Source of the DNA: Delphinus delphis
Taxonomy: Eukaryota; Chordata; Mammalia; Artiodactyla; Delphinidae
Direction of reading: 5' to 3'
Length of the DNA stretch: 64,000 nucleotides
Assembly: GCF_949987515.2 (NCBI RefSeq)
Contig: NC_082692.2
Coordinates: 85,383,488-85,447,487, forward strand
Both the position numbers and the translations under genes were made by a program. This document shows positions 1-10,385 of this stretch, in pieces. Below the pieces are notes generated by a model, which saw nothing but the letters and a program-made list of their open reading frames with translations, searched no databases and was not told the DNA's origin. Position 1 is the first letter of the stretch, and every line of letters starts with the position of its first letter.

Positions 1-179
1 CAGCCCTTACAGGCAGGAAAAGGACATAAAAATCTAAAGACTGATTATGTGGCTACTGACCTGCCATCTCATTCCAGAGACAACTTAGTGAGCAAGCCAT
101 TCAATTTCTCTTAGAATTCCCCAATATTCAATTTGTTATCTCATAGGTATCTGGCACTTTAATTGTCTTATTTTATCAG

Positions 180-345
180 CGGTGCCAATACTAAAAACTA
201 GGTATCATCATCCCCAATCTACAGATTAAGGAACCAAGACTCCGAGAAGCTGAGTAAGTTGCCCCCATGTCACAGAACAGTAAGTGCACGTTTGGGATTC
301 AGTCTCTCAACTGGCAGACTACAGTGCAACACTACCTCCTAGCTC
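180..345 (-). repeat. MIR-like SINE fragment
   Basis: The stretch reads like the reverse complement of the MIR core: a run resembling 'cagattaaggaaccaagac', then 'cccatgtcacagaacagtaag', matching in order the MIR 'bits' for exon-like purine stretch and 'gtcacacagctagtaag'. It is diverged and lacks clear ends. The assignment rests on recognition by eye. Confidence 0.4.
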
Positions 346-448
346 CTGCACGCAGCTAAGGGCCAAAATGTCTCCATGTGCTACACAGCCTGATTATGAG
401 ATACCCATTGTGAAGATTTTTAAAATATGGCTTTAAAAATGCAAACAA

Positions 449-961
449 CAGATCTTCCTTGACTTATGATGGCATTACATCTCGATAAACCCATCCTAAG
501 TTGAAAATATCTTAAGTCGAAGATGCATTTAATACACTTAATTTACCAAACACCATAGCTTAGCCTTGTCTACCTTAAACGTGCTCAGAAGGGTCACACG
601 AACCTGCAGGTGGGCAAAACCTTCTAACACAAAACCTGTTCTACAATACAGGGTTGAATATCTCATGTAGTTTATCGAACACGGTACTGAAAGTGAAAAA
701 CATAACGACTGCCTCGGTACAGCATGGTTGTAAGTACTTGGGTTGTTTGCCCTGCTGATCACGTGGCTGACTGGGAGCTGCGGCCCCCGCCTCTGCCCAG
801 AATCACCAGACAGTATTGTACCACATACCTCTAGCCCAGGGAAAGATCAAAATTCAGAATTCAAAATTCGAAGTATGGTTTCAACCAAATGCACGTCACT
901 TTCACACCATCGTCACGTTGAAAAATCCTAAGTCAAACCATTGTAAGTCAGGGACCATCTG
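449..961. mobile_element. Tigger-type (pogo/Tc1-mariner) non-autonomous DNA transposon
   Basis: The element starts CAGATCTTCCTTGACTTA, and its far end is the reverse complement of CAGATGGTCCCTGACTTA. That gives terminal inverted repeats of about 18 bp with a few mismatches. The right end abuts a TA dinucleotide, the Tigger target. The left flank is AA, probably a mutated TA. Sub-terminal motifs such as 'cctaagtcaaaccattgtaa' mirror the opposite end. At 513 bp it carries no transposase, so it was mobilised in trans. Short open frames inside it are chance. The exact subfamily is not assigned. Confidence 0.78.
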
Positions 962-1529
962 TATTAAGATTCAGCTTTAAAGACAAAATCCAAGTAATGG
1001 ACAAAAGAGACTTTCTCAACCAGCCCTGAGTCTTATGATAGTTACTCTAAAAGTAGCATAAATAGAATGTTCTCTTGGAGGGTAATAATGCCACACACTA
1101 CGTGAACCCAAGGTTTTTTTTTTTTAATACACCCAGGAATTAGATCCACTGAGAAAATAAATTAGCATATATATGTATATTTATAATCAACTTTATATGA
1201 AGGTAAGAATATTCACAGTCTTTGCCTTTGTCTGACCTCCAAAGAGAATCTGCTCTGCTAATTCTGACACCCTCTTCCCCCATTCTGCCCAGGTTCTATG
1301 GCATTGATTCTCAAAGTGTGGGCCAGAGAGAAAGACTGTATGGACAGAAGAGGTGTGAGAAATGCATCAAATAATATATCTCTCTCACCATACCTTTATG
1401 AGTCAATCTGACAGTCAAGTAATTTAAAGGGCTATCTACCAAAAAATAATGCAGCCCAGGAAAGATATTACTAAATACCAGAGGGAGAAAATGATTTTAT
1501 CCCTTCAGTGCTGTGGTCAATGCTATTTT
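962..1529. other. No gene; unassigned sequence
   Basis: AT-rich sequence without a recognisable gene. A piece near 1310-1420 beginning 'tgattctcaaagtgtggg' resembles the end of a MER5/hAT-type element, but it is too diverged to bound. Confidence 0.4.
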
Positions 1530-2075
1530 CTAAGACTGGTTGTAACAATCTCTCCCTTCCTACTCGTAGTATGACTCTGGCACTCCCCTCACTGATACAG
1601 ATGGGTTCAAATTTCCTCCTGTTGAGTTTGGGCAGGCTTGTGATCACCGTGAAGGTGACTTCCAAGGCTTGGCCATAAAAGGCAATACAGTTTCTACCTG
1701 TTTGACTTGGAGCACTTGTTCCTGGAACCCAGCCACCATGCTGTGAGGAAGCCCAAGCAGCCACATGAAGAGGCCAAGTGTAGATGTACTAGTCAGCAAT
1801 TTCCCTGAAGTCTCTGCAAATGTCAGCACTGACTGTCAGATAAGCAAGTGAGTGAGCCTTCAGATGATGCCACACCCCACCCACAGAGTCACCTCCCACC
1901 TTCGAGTCTTCCCAGCTCGGTTCCAAACATTATGGTGTAGAGACAAGCTGACCCCTCTGTGCTCCCTTTCAAATTCCTGACCCACAAAATCATAAGCGTA
2001 ATAAAATGGTTGCTATGTTATGCTATAAGTTTGTGGAAATTTGCTACACAGTAATAGCAAGGAGAATAAACACCC
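1530..2075 (+). mobile_element. MLT1-type MaLR LTR (solo, old)
   Basis: The sequence follows the MLT1 LTR order: 'gggcaggcttgtgatcac', a 'catgctgtgaggaagcccaa' segment, 'ttcaaattcctgacccacaa', then a terminal 'ataagcgtaataaaatggtt' with 'tttgctacacagtaatagca'. These are standard landmarks of the MaLR (ERVL-MaLR) LTR in plus orientation. No internal retroviral region follows, so it is a solo LTR. The left boundary is approximate. Confidence 0.7.
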
Positions 2076-2094
2076 TTTCTCCCTTTCTTCCTTC

Positions 2095-2330
2095 CTTCTC
2101 ATCTTTTAAGACACAAGTACTGTCTTCTTTGTGACTCTAGCCCTGTGCACTAATAACAGTTTATATCCACCTCTATTAAAGCAAGTATCATTTTAATCCA
2201 CCAGTGATTACACTTCTGCCTGCCTGCCATCAGCTTGTGGGCTTTCCAAGGACGGGGACTTTTGCTTATTGATTTCCATTCCCCCAAAGCATTTGCTGTG
2301 TGAATGAATAAATGAATGAATGACTGAAAT
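2095..2330 (+). repeat. L2 LINE 3' end fragment
   Basis: It contains the typical L2 tail order: 'agcttgtgggctttccaagg', 'acggggactt', and a terminal 'gaatgaataaatgaatgaat' repeat. It is diverged and 5' truncated, like most L2 copies. Confidence 0.6.
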
Positions 2331-2400
2331 CACCTAGAAACCATCACACTTTCGACCTCAATCTCATCTTCCCAAACACAGAGAAAACTTGATAAGTTTT

Positions 2401-2611
2401 TTTTTTTTTTTTTTTTTTTGTGGTACGCGGGCCTCTCACTGTTGTGGCCTCTCCCGTTGCGGAGCACAGGCTCCGGACGCGCAGGCTCAGCGGCCATGGC
2501 TCACGGACCCAGCCGCTCCGCGGCATGTGGGATCTTCCCGGACCGGGGCACGAACCCGCATCCCCTGCATCGGCAGGCGGACTCTCAACCACTGTGCCAC
2601 CAGGGAAGCCC
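2401..2611 (-). mobile_element. CHR SINE, short form, with target-site duplication
   Basis: Reverse-complement CHR SINE: a poly-T run at 2399-2419 (the A tail), a GC-rich body, and the head ending 'gtgccaccagggaagccc'. The head on the minus strand holds the Pol III A box (TGGCACAGTGG) and a B-box region derived from a tRNA. It is flanked by a perfect 16-bp duplication, AAACTTGATAAGTTTT, at 2385-2400 and 2612-2627. The duplication is itself nearly palindromic. It was inserted by L1 machinery in trans and has no coding capacity. Confidence 0.96.
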
Positions 2612-2627
2612 AAACTTGATAAGTTTT

Positions 2628-3410
2628 AAAGCTACTGTGTTTGTGAAGACTCATTACTTATGAATCGATACACATGCAATCAATACACCTTCTTACTCTG
2701 TGTAAAGAGGCTAAGCTGAAAATCTAGGAATTGAACCCAAGAATATTCACAGGTCTGGTGGCAGATGCTGGCTGTGCCCCTCCCATGTCCCTGTGAATTG
2801 CTGGGGTCTCCCAAGCACATCCCTACTATGTCCCGTTACAGGTACCTACAACTTCCCCTAAAGGCTTGCTCTCAGCTCCCAAGCAGCACAGGCCAGAAGT
2901 GCTGGGGAATTAAAACCATAGAAACAGCCCTTAGCAATGATGGATGTGAGGTGGAGGATGAATGTCCCCCACTTCCTCACTTCTTGGCTGGGTAATTCTG
3001 GGGCTCTTTCTACATCTGTCCACCAGAATATCCCAGCAGGAATGAGCCCAAGGGGCTCTATATGAAAAACTTCTCAAGAACTCATCCTTCTTTTCCCACT
3101 TTTATTCCCCCAATCTCTTGCTAATACTCTTGGGATAACCTTTGAAATAAGCCATTGGTACTCAAATTCTCTACCCAGGGTCTGCTTCTGGGAAAAACTC
3201 AAAATGAGCGGTACCCTAAAAACACAGAACAGATACTACTGACAAAAACAGTAACAAGGAGAGGATACAGATGGATAAAATTCACCCCGCGAGTTACGAT
3301 TCCTTCCAATGGGTTTTGACAAATGACTCCAATACAAATTGCCAGGGCTGTTGATTAAAGATAATCAACTCAAGATCCAGGCCACAATAAAGTATGGTCC
3401 ATTTATACGT
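2628..3410. other. No gene; unassigned sequence
   Basis: Mixed-composition DNA without a convincing exon, RNA gene or known repeat. The reading frame at 2765-2995 has no recognisable domain or coding signature. Confidence 0.4.
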
Positions 3411-3411
3411 T

Positions 3412-3900
3412 AGTGAGGACACTTTTGGCTGCAAGGGACAGAAAACTAACACAGAGTGGCTTGAGAAAAATAGAAATTAACGGGTTTGTGTAACTGAAGT
3501 CCTACAAGAAGCAGAAGGTCTCCAGGCAGTGGTGGACGCGTATCAATATTATCAAAAACCTGTTTACCTCCGTTGTTCAGCTATGCTTTTCTCTTGACTG
3601 TTGTTACTATTCAGTAAGCTCTTTGAAAGCAATGGGAAGATGCACCTTCAGATTTATATCCCCCTCACGGAGTTAACATCAGCAGAAAGAGACATGCTCT
3701 TTCCCAAGATTTCCATGCAAAATCTTGGGCTTGGCTTTCGTTCCTGAAGTGACAACTACAGTCAGGGAATACAGAATATGCACACTGTACAGCCTGGAAA
3801 TGCGTCAGCAGTGGTTCCCTGAAGGAACTTCAGGGTTAGAAGCACAAGGGATATTACCCAGAGGAGCCCAACAGATACCCATGACAACATTAAAACAGAA
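3412..3900. repeat. Old interspersed repeat, family not named
   Basis: It begins 'agtgaggacacttttggctg' and contains 'gagtggcttgagaaaaatag', a pattern I recognise from an old mammalian dispersed repeat. A second, more diverged copy lies at about 56960-57420 ('agtgaagatgctttgggctg'). I cannot name the family with certainty. Confidence 0.45.
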
Positions 3901-4019
3901 CTGTTATTTCAAGCCAAAACAGACAAGCCAAAACAAAGACACTGAAACTTTCAGTTACTCAAGGAGTAAACACTCCACCTTTTGGGAAAGCCAGTTTCTC
4001 TAGCTTTCTTCTCTTCTCT

Positions 4020-4941
4020 TCTCTCCACAGGGGCTCACCTGTGAATTACTCATTCCTGGAGCTGGTTCTAAACAACATACACAGCCTTTAGAACTGAGTA
4101 CCGAATAGACTATGCCCAACTTCCTGGCAGGGCCCTGGGTGGTGAAGATCCGGAACAGATCTAAACAGCACCACACAGGATTTGAAAACTGAACTGACCC
4201 TGAAACCACAGACCACAGAAAGCTGGTTAGAAATTGAGCACTGAACCCCGCTTGGGCTAATTAACCACTAAAACAAAAATATCAATGTTCTCCACAGGAT
4301 TTCAGTAAGACTCAGAGTCTCATAATGTAATATTTAAAATGTCCAGGATAGAAATCAAAATTATTCAGCACGTGAAGAACCAGGGAAATCTCAGCTCACA
4401 TAGGAAAAGATGCCAACGCTGAGATAACACAGATATTGCAATTACCTGACAAAGGCTTTAAAGCAGCTATTAAAGAAATACTCCAATAAGAAATCTGGAA
4501 GACTCCTGACATAAATGGAAAAATAGAAAGTCTCAGCAAAGGAAAAGAAGATATAAAGAATCAAATAAACATTTCAGAACAGAAAAAAATACAATAACCA
4601 AAATGAAAACCTCACTGGATGGGCTCATCAGCAGAATGGAGATGAAAGGGGAAAGAGTCAGTGAACTTGAAGAGGAAAGAGTCAGTGAACTTGAAGATAG
4701 ATTAATAGGAAGAACACAACCTGAGCAACACAGAAAAGGAAGAGTAAAAGATCCTTCAAGATCTGGGAGACAATACCAGAAGGTTTAACATTTCTATCTT
4801 GGAGTTTGAGAAGGGGTAGAGAAAAGCACAGAAAACATATTTGAAGAGATAACAATTTGAGAACCTCCCAAATTTGGCAAAAGGCATAAACCTGAAGAGT
4901 CAAGAAGCTTAGCAAGTCCCAGATAATAAAAACCTAAAGAG
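4020..4941 (+). mobile_element. Old L1 relic, 5' part with ORF1 segment
   Basis: This is the first part of an old L1M-type LINE that runs on after the SINE at 4942-5162. From about 4300 it carries an ORF1 relic: 'gaccacctgacaaag'-like motifs around 4440, 'ctcactggatgggctcatca', and an 'agtgaacttgaagatag' coiled-coil segment. ORF1p is the RNA-binding chaperone of the L1 ribonucleoprotein; here it has many stops. A 24-bp segment is tandemly duplicated at 4651-4698. Confidence 0.75.
4651..4698 (+). repeat. 24-bp x 2 tandem duplication in L1 ORF1 coiled coil
   Basis: The unit starting GAAAGAGTCAGTGAACTTGA occurs at 4651 and again at 4675. The period of 24 bp equals eight codons, so the ORF1 frame is kept. 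The encoded unit, ERVSELEE, lies in the coiled-coil region. Confidence 0.9.
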
Positions 4942-5162
4942 GGCTTCCCTGGTGGCGCAGTGGTTGAGAGTCCGCCTGCAGATGTAGGGGACGCGGGTTC
5001 ATGCCCCGGTCCGGGAAGATCCCACATGCCACGGAGCGGCTGGGCCCGTGAGCCATGGCCACTGAGCCTGTGCGTCCGGAGCCTGTGCTCCGCAACGGGA
5101 GAGGCCACAACAGTGAGAAGCCTGCGTACCGCAAAAAAAAAAAAAAAAAAAAAGAAAAAAAA
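4942..5162 (+). mobile_element. CHR SINE, short form, inserted in old L1 ORF1
   Basis: Full CHR structure: head 'ggcttccctggtggcgcagt', a B-box region near 'gggttcatgccccggt', a body ending 'cctgcgtaccgc', and an interrupted A tail at 5133-5162. An imperfect duplication, AACCTAAAGA on the left and AAACTAAAGA on the right, brackets it. It is sense-oriented relative to the host L1 and younger than it. Confidence 0.94.
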
Positions 5163-6960
5163 ACTAAAGAAGTCCATGTCCAATAACATAATAATAAAAC
5201 TGCTGAAAACTAAAGAAAAAGAAAAAAAATCTTGAAAGCACCTAGGAACAATCGACACATTATTTACAGGAGGACAACAACTGAAGTAACTGCAGATTTC
5301 TCATGAGAAACCACAGAGTCTGATATGAAGTATAGCCATACACTTAAAGTGTAGGAAGAAAACAGTGTCAAGCCAGAATTCTAGTCTAATGAAAATATCC
5401 TTCAGGAATGAGTTGAAGTAAGGACATTCTCAGGTGAAGGAAAATTAAGAGAATTACCAACAGACCTGCTCTAAAAGAATTTCCAAAGATGTTCTCCAGG
5501 CAGAGGGAAATGATACCAGAAGGAAACTCAGAATGTCAAGTATGAGGAAAGAGAAACCAAAGTGGCAAATTTCTAAGTAAATATAATAGGCTACTCTTCT
5601 CCTACTGAGGTTTTTAAAATATGATTGATGGTTGAAAGCAAAAATTGGAACACTGTCTGGAGTTTTCACTGTCGATGTACAAAAAAACCTGGTACATCTA
5701 CTGGTAAGGTTTCAATATTCAACCTGAAATGCTAAAATATTTAAAAGTGAAATATTATGTAAATTGTAATCCCTACAGCAATTGCTAAAAATACTATATA
5801 AAGAGATCTAGACACAAAAACAGAATATATACATACAAAGTATGCTCTCAGACCACAATGGAGTTAAATTAGAAATCAGTAACAGAGAAGTAGCTGAAAA
5901 ATCTCAGAAGAACAGAATAGGTAAATAAAAATGGGAATACTAAAAAATATGTTCAAATAACCCCCCAGAAAGGTAGGAAAGGGGAAACAGGAATGAAAAT
6001 AGAGGAAACAAACAGAAAGCAAATAAAATAGTTGACTAAATTCAAGCATATCAAAAACTGCATTAAAATATACATGATTCAAACACACCAATTTTCAAAG
6101 ATAGAGATTATCAGAATGGATTAAAAAACATGACCCAACTGTATGCTGCTTATATGAACCTCATCTTAAATACAGTGATACAAGTAGGTTAAAGTAAAAA
6201 AGATGAAAAAGATATACCATGTAAAAACTAAAGAAAAGTAACCTTGAGCGGCCACAGTAATGCCAGATAAAGTACACATCGAAGCAAAGGAAATTACCAA
6301 GGATAAAAAGGGATATTACATACGGTAAAAAGATTAATACAACAAGAAGAAATAACAATGATAAATGTGTATACATCTAACATAGAGTTTTAAAAACACA
6401 TAAAGCAAAAACTGAGAGAACTAAAAACAGATACATCCAAAATTATAGCTTGAAAATTCAACACTCTTCTCTCAGTAATTGATAGACTAGTAGACAGAAA
6501 AAAAGAATTTAAAAGACTAAACAATATCATCGGAAAACTGGATTTAATGCCCCAAATTGGAAACATCCAAATGTTCTTCAACGGGTGAACAAACAAACAA
6601 ACTGGGTTCCATCCATACAAGGGAATTATGCTCAACACTAAGAAATGGACTGTGGATACAGGCGACAGCTTGGATGAATCTCAAAGGTATTATTAGGCTG
6701 AGTGAAAGGAGCCAGTCACGAAAGGTGATACACTGTTTGAATCCACTTATGGGACTTTCCAGGAAAGACCAAAACTTGGGGGTAGAAAATAGATCTGTGG
6801 TTGCCGGAGATTAGGGTTGTAGGAGAGGGTGTATTCTGATGGTAGCTGTGGTTTACAGGAATCTATACAAGGGTCAAAGTTCACTGAAATGTACAGATAT
6901 GCAAAAGGTCAGTTTTACTGTGTTCATTTAAAAAGTAAAATTTTAAGAAATTCTGAAAAC
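5163..6960 (+). mobile_element. Old L1 relic continued: ORF1 end, linker, ORF2 endonuclease part, 3' end
   Basis: After the SINE, the ORF1 C-terminal region continues ('ctcatgagaaaccacagagt'). A linker follows with 'ctgctctaaaagaatttcc'. An ORF2 endonuclease N-terminal relic occupies about 6085-6545 ('atcagaatggattaaaaaac', 'catgacccaactgtatgctg'). Sequence then jumps near 6555 to the ORF2 C-terminal/3' region ('ccaaatgttcttcaacgggt', 'cttggatgaatctcaaaggt'), so the reverse transcriptase is missing. A piece near 5840-5900 resembles the endonuclease C-terminus and is out of order. It is a dead element with stops in every frame. Confidence 0.72.
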
Positions 6961-7094
6961 GAGTTAAAATGTTTTCAATGAGCCAACCCAACATAATAAG
7001 AAGAAGGCAGTTACTCAGATGTACTGTTTTGTAGGTAAAGATGACAAGGAGGAAAAAAAAAAAAAACACCTAAAAAAGAAAAGTAAGTTTTGGC

Positions 7095-7215
7095 TTGAGC
7101 AGTGATTCTCAAAGTTAAGTCTCTATAAGAATCATCTGGAGGATTTGTCAACATTGTTTATTCTGGACCTTGCCTCGTCCCCATCTCTGAGAAATACTTG
7201 GCTGGACCAGAAAAG
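7095..7215. repeat. MER5-like hAT fragment
   Basis: It begins 'cagtgattctcaaagttaag' followed by 'agaatcatctggagg', the recognised left side of MER5A/Charlie-derived elements. The right end is not preserved. Confidence 0.55.
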
Positions 7216-7929
7216 GTACGAGTCGCGAAGTTACCTCTGCCTGCTTTAAAACGTCAGATGAAGAGCAAACTGGACTTGCTCTAGTAACTCAGAACAGATG
7301 TTTCTGGATTCAGTTAAGTAATTAGGACAAAATTTTCCTTCCGAGAGTTTACATTTGCAGTGCTTAGGCTTGTAAATTGAGACACATAAATAAACCCTCC
7401 TCCTACCATCAGAACTAAAGCTTTTTTCCCCTCTTCTTAGATTGAAGCCATTCACATGAGATTCTCTCGAGTTTTCCTATACAGTCACCAAAGAGCCTGA
7501 GCCTTAAAAAATGAACCCTCCATGAAACGACTTCCTGCAAGTTTTTGGTGGAACATGAAGACTTTTGTTTGTTTGCCTGTTTTTGGCAGGGAGAGGAGAT
7601 GCAAATGCATAAAAGCAACCAAACGGGGCGTTTGGGATTCTGGGAAATAAAGTCAAAAACACGACTAAAAAGGTCCCTCTCTCTTTCCTCTAGTTGTAGT
7701 TGTAGTTTGCCTCAGCATCACACCTTGGGTGGGAAGAAAAGATCCTCTGTTTTCATTCCCTCAGCAAGGGAGCTAGATACAGACAGGAAGGGAGGAATCG
7801 CAGGCCTGTTCTCTCTCAGCCGGCAACCTAGAGAACGGGTCCAGGCCAGCAAGACTGTTACTGAAAGTGATGCTCAAAAGTACAAAACAGGAATGTCCAC
7901 TTTGGAAGGCAAAGTTTGGTAGTTTCTTA
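7216..7929. other. No gene; unassigned sequence
   Basis: No known repeat or exon recognised. The 125-codon plus-strand frame at 7545-7922 has low-complexity Ser/Arg composition, no domain and no start context of note. I treat it as chance. Confidence 0.4.
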
Positions 7930-8705
7930 CAAAACTCGCCACACGATCTAGCAATTGCATTCCTTGGTATTTACCCAAGAAGTTGATAAGTTATGTCCAC
8001 ACAAAAGCATGCACACAAATGTTTACACCAGCTTTATTCACAATTGCCAAAACTCTGAAGCAACCAAAGCGCCCTTCAATAGGTGAATGGATAAACAAAT
8101 TGTGGTATATCCATTCAACAGAATATTATTCAGTGACAAAAGTAATGAACTCTCAAGCGTTGAGAAGACATAGGGGAGCCTTAAATGCTTACTGCTAAGG
8201 AAAGAAGCCAACCTGAAAAGGCTACATACTCTGTGATTCCAACTATAGAACATTCTGGAAAAGACAAAACTATGGAGACAGAAAAAAGATGAGTGATTAC
8301 CAGGGGTTCAGGGAGTTGGGGGAGGTGGGGGAGGGATGAGTAGATAGAGCATCGAGGATTTTTTAGGGCAGTAAAACTATTCTGTATGATTCCATAATGT
8401 TGGATACACGTCTTAGAACACATGACACCAAGAGAGAACTCTAATGGAAACTCTGGACTTTTGATAGGTTTTGATAGGTTTATCAATAAACTATGGATAG
8501 GTTAATAATAACCTGTCAATATCGGCCCATCCATGGTAACAACTGTATCACACTAACACAAGATATTAATAATAGGGGAAAATGGAGGAGGGGGCAGGGG
8601 TGTGAGAGACTATGTGGGAACTCTCAGTACTTTCTGCTCAATTGTTCTGTAAACCTAAAACTGCTCAAAAAACTAAGTTTAGTAATAATAATAATATTTT
8701 AAAAC
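7930..8705 (+). mobile_element. Old L1 3' end (ORF2 C-terminus and 3' UTR)
   Basis: It shows the classical end of L1 ORF2: 'cacgatctagcaattgcatt', 'accagctttattcacaattg', 'gcccttcaataggtgaatgg', 'cagaatattattcag'. A 3' UTR follows with 'gagtgattaccaggggttca' and a terminal (TAA)n-rich tail at 8682-8700. It is 5' truncated and diverged. Confidence 0.85.
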
Positions 8706-9060
8706 ATACAAATCATGTGTCATGGGCCTCTTACCGTGGCCAGAGCGCTGCACTCTCCTTGAACTCCCAGGGCCCCCTTGCAACATTTTGTTGACTTGGT
8801 TTATTTCCCTAATGGTTTGTAGCCCTGAATTTCCTGAGCTCCAAGGGACCCTAGCGGCCAGAGGTGTTCATTCCTATGTGTTGTCTGACTCTGCCGCCTT
8901 CAGAACCACCAGGGGTAATATAAAAACTGCCTGTGTCAAGAATCTTTCCAGCTTCCCTCACAGGTTTACCTGCAATACTTTGAGTCTTCGTCTCTCTGAG
9001 CGACAGCTTCCTCATACCTAACACTGGGGTGATGATAGAATCCACCTTTACAGCCGTTCT
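8706..9060. other. No gene; unassigned sequence
   Basis: Moderate-GC sequence without a recognisable repeat or exon. Confidence 0.35.
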
Positions 9061-9260
9061 CAAGCAACCCCTATTTACCAAGTCCCTACTCTGTTCAAGG
9101 CACTGTCCTAGGCACCGGAGATACTACCATGAAGAAAAGAGACAAAAATTCCTGCTCACATGGGCTTCTTCTAGTGAATGGATTCAGGGAGACAACTCAT
9201 GGAGGTACTAAGCATAGTTTAGGCCCTTAGCAGGTGCTCAGTAAATACTAGTCATTGCAG
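9060..9260. repeat. Ancient mammalian interspersed repeat fragment
   Basis: The phrases 'caaggcactgtcctaggcac', 'agacaaaaattcctgctcac' and 'aggtgctcagtaaatactag' follow the order of an ancient L2/MIR-type repeat. The family is uncertain. Confidence 0.4.
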
Positions 9261-9371
9261 GGGTGAAACCCACTGTGTCCACTGGGACAAGAGCTGTAAT
9301 TCAGGGCTTGGAGTTTTTGCAAACGCCCTCAACGCCCTCCTCAGGTGGGCAGGCTGCAGAGCCTTGGCGCT

Positions 9372-9386
9372 CCAGCAGATGGCAGC
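9372..9386 (+). promoter_or_regulatory. Consensus-grade CTCF-like core motif
   Basis: CCAGCAGATGGCAGC matches the degenerate CTCF core CCASYAGRKGGCRSY at all 15 positions. It sits in non-repetitive, moderately GC-rich sequence (9300-9430), not inside a CHR SINE. CTCF is the insulator and loop-anchor protein; occupancy cannot be judged from sequence alone. Confidence 0.5.
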
Positions 9387-10058
9387 AGTGGCAGACACAT
9401 CCCACGGTGGCCTGAGCGCGTGGACCAGGGGAGGAGAGATGGACTGATGGATGTGAGGCTCAGACTCTTATCCTCTGGATCACAGTGAAAGCCTGTTCTT
9501 TCTGAGGAGTGTCTCTGAAAACAGAGCCCCTTATCTTATCGCATCATCTCTTGCTCTGTCCTTTCAAATGCAGCCACTTAACCCCCAGCGGCAGGGAGAC
9601 AATCCTTCTAGCCCTGCAAGACAAACCTGAGGTTTCAGCCGCTGCATTTTAGAGCTGGAAGAGACTTGAGAATTCATGGGCTCAGACGTTTGCAAAGTCA
9701 AAAGCCTCCCGGGCTGGGCGGTAGTACACACCTTCCAAAGCCCTTCCTGGCTTCCAGAGATCAGCGGCGCACTTCCCCCAACGTCTGGGACAAGCCAGCT
9801 ATCCTGACTTTGACATGATACCACCTGCTTTTCAAAGCACAGCGCTGCCCCAAGAACTTGTCTGCTACCTGGATTTGGCCTCCAGGTGGTGACCCCTGAC
9901 AGTTCACGGTAGCGATTTCCACATAAATTCCAAGTCCTCCCCAGCGCCCAGAGAGGAGGAGGAACTTGCCCAGGGCTGCCCCAGAGAGCTGAGCACAGCC
10001 CAGAGCTGAACAGAGCTCCTACCTGCTGGCTCTGCCTGTGCACCCACTGACCTGAAGT

Positions 10059-10090
10059 ATGTGTGTGTGTCTGTGAGTGTGTGTGTGTGA
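10059..10090. repeat. (TG)n microsatellite, interrupted
   Basis: Alternating GT runs 'gtgtgtgtgt', 'ctgtgagtgt' and 'gtgtgtgtga'. Confidence 0.85.
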
Positions 10091-10194
10091 AGAAAAGCAA
10101 AGTGGTTAAAATGCTACGTGTAGCCCGAGATCCCTGTGACTGGTATTACTCCTCCTTTATGGATAATAACACCCCCGGCAAGAGCAGAGAACAT

Positions 10195-10385
10195 CGATGG
10201 GCATTTACTATATGCCAGGCCCTGGGCTCAGCCCCTTCTATGGATTAACTCACTTTCCCCTCACAGCCACCTGCCCAGGCAAGTATACTCATCAGTCCCA
10301 TTTCACACAAGGGCTCTGAGCAATTGGCTCAGCATCACTGAGCCGTCAGAGGCAGAACCTCAATCCTTCCTTTGCTTTGAGAAGG
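10195..10385 (-). repeat. MIR SINE fragment
   Basis: Reverse MIR order: 'ggcatttactatatgccagg', 'attaactcactttcccctca', then 'cccatttcacac' and 'cagaggcagaacctcaat'. Confidence 0.65.

Larger units (their letters stand above)
9261..10194. other. No gene; low-repeat, moderately GC-rich stretch
   Basis: No clear repeat family. Besides the CTCF-like motif it holds three CTTATC (GATA-type) motifs, at 9467-9472, 9530-9535 and 9535-9540. A (TG)n tract lies near 10060-10090. The 178-codon minus-strand frame at 9564-10100 begins in the tract and has no recognisable domain. Confidence 0.4.

Noticed and set aside
2590..2611. CTCF-like 'ccaccagggaagccc' at the CHR SINE head
   Set aside because: It lacks the GGC core of the consensus, and the match would be present in every CHR SINE.
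4942..5020. tRNA-like Pol III boxes
   Set aside because: The A and B boxes belong to the tRNA-derived CHR SINE head. There is no intact tRNA cloverleaf, so no tRNA gene is called.
4794..5258. 154-codon minus-strand open frame
   Set aside because: It is the reverse complement of a CHR SINE plus flanking L1. Similar frames recur in every SINE copy of the window.
9564..10100. 178-codon minus-strand open frame
   Set aside because: It begins in a (TG)n tract, has no recognisable domain, and no splice or promoter context supports it.
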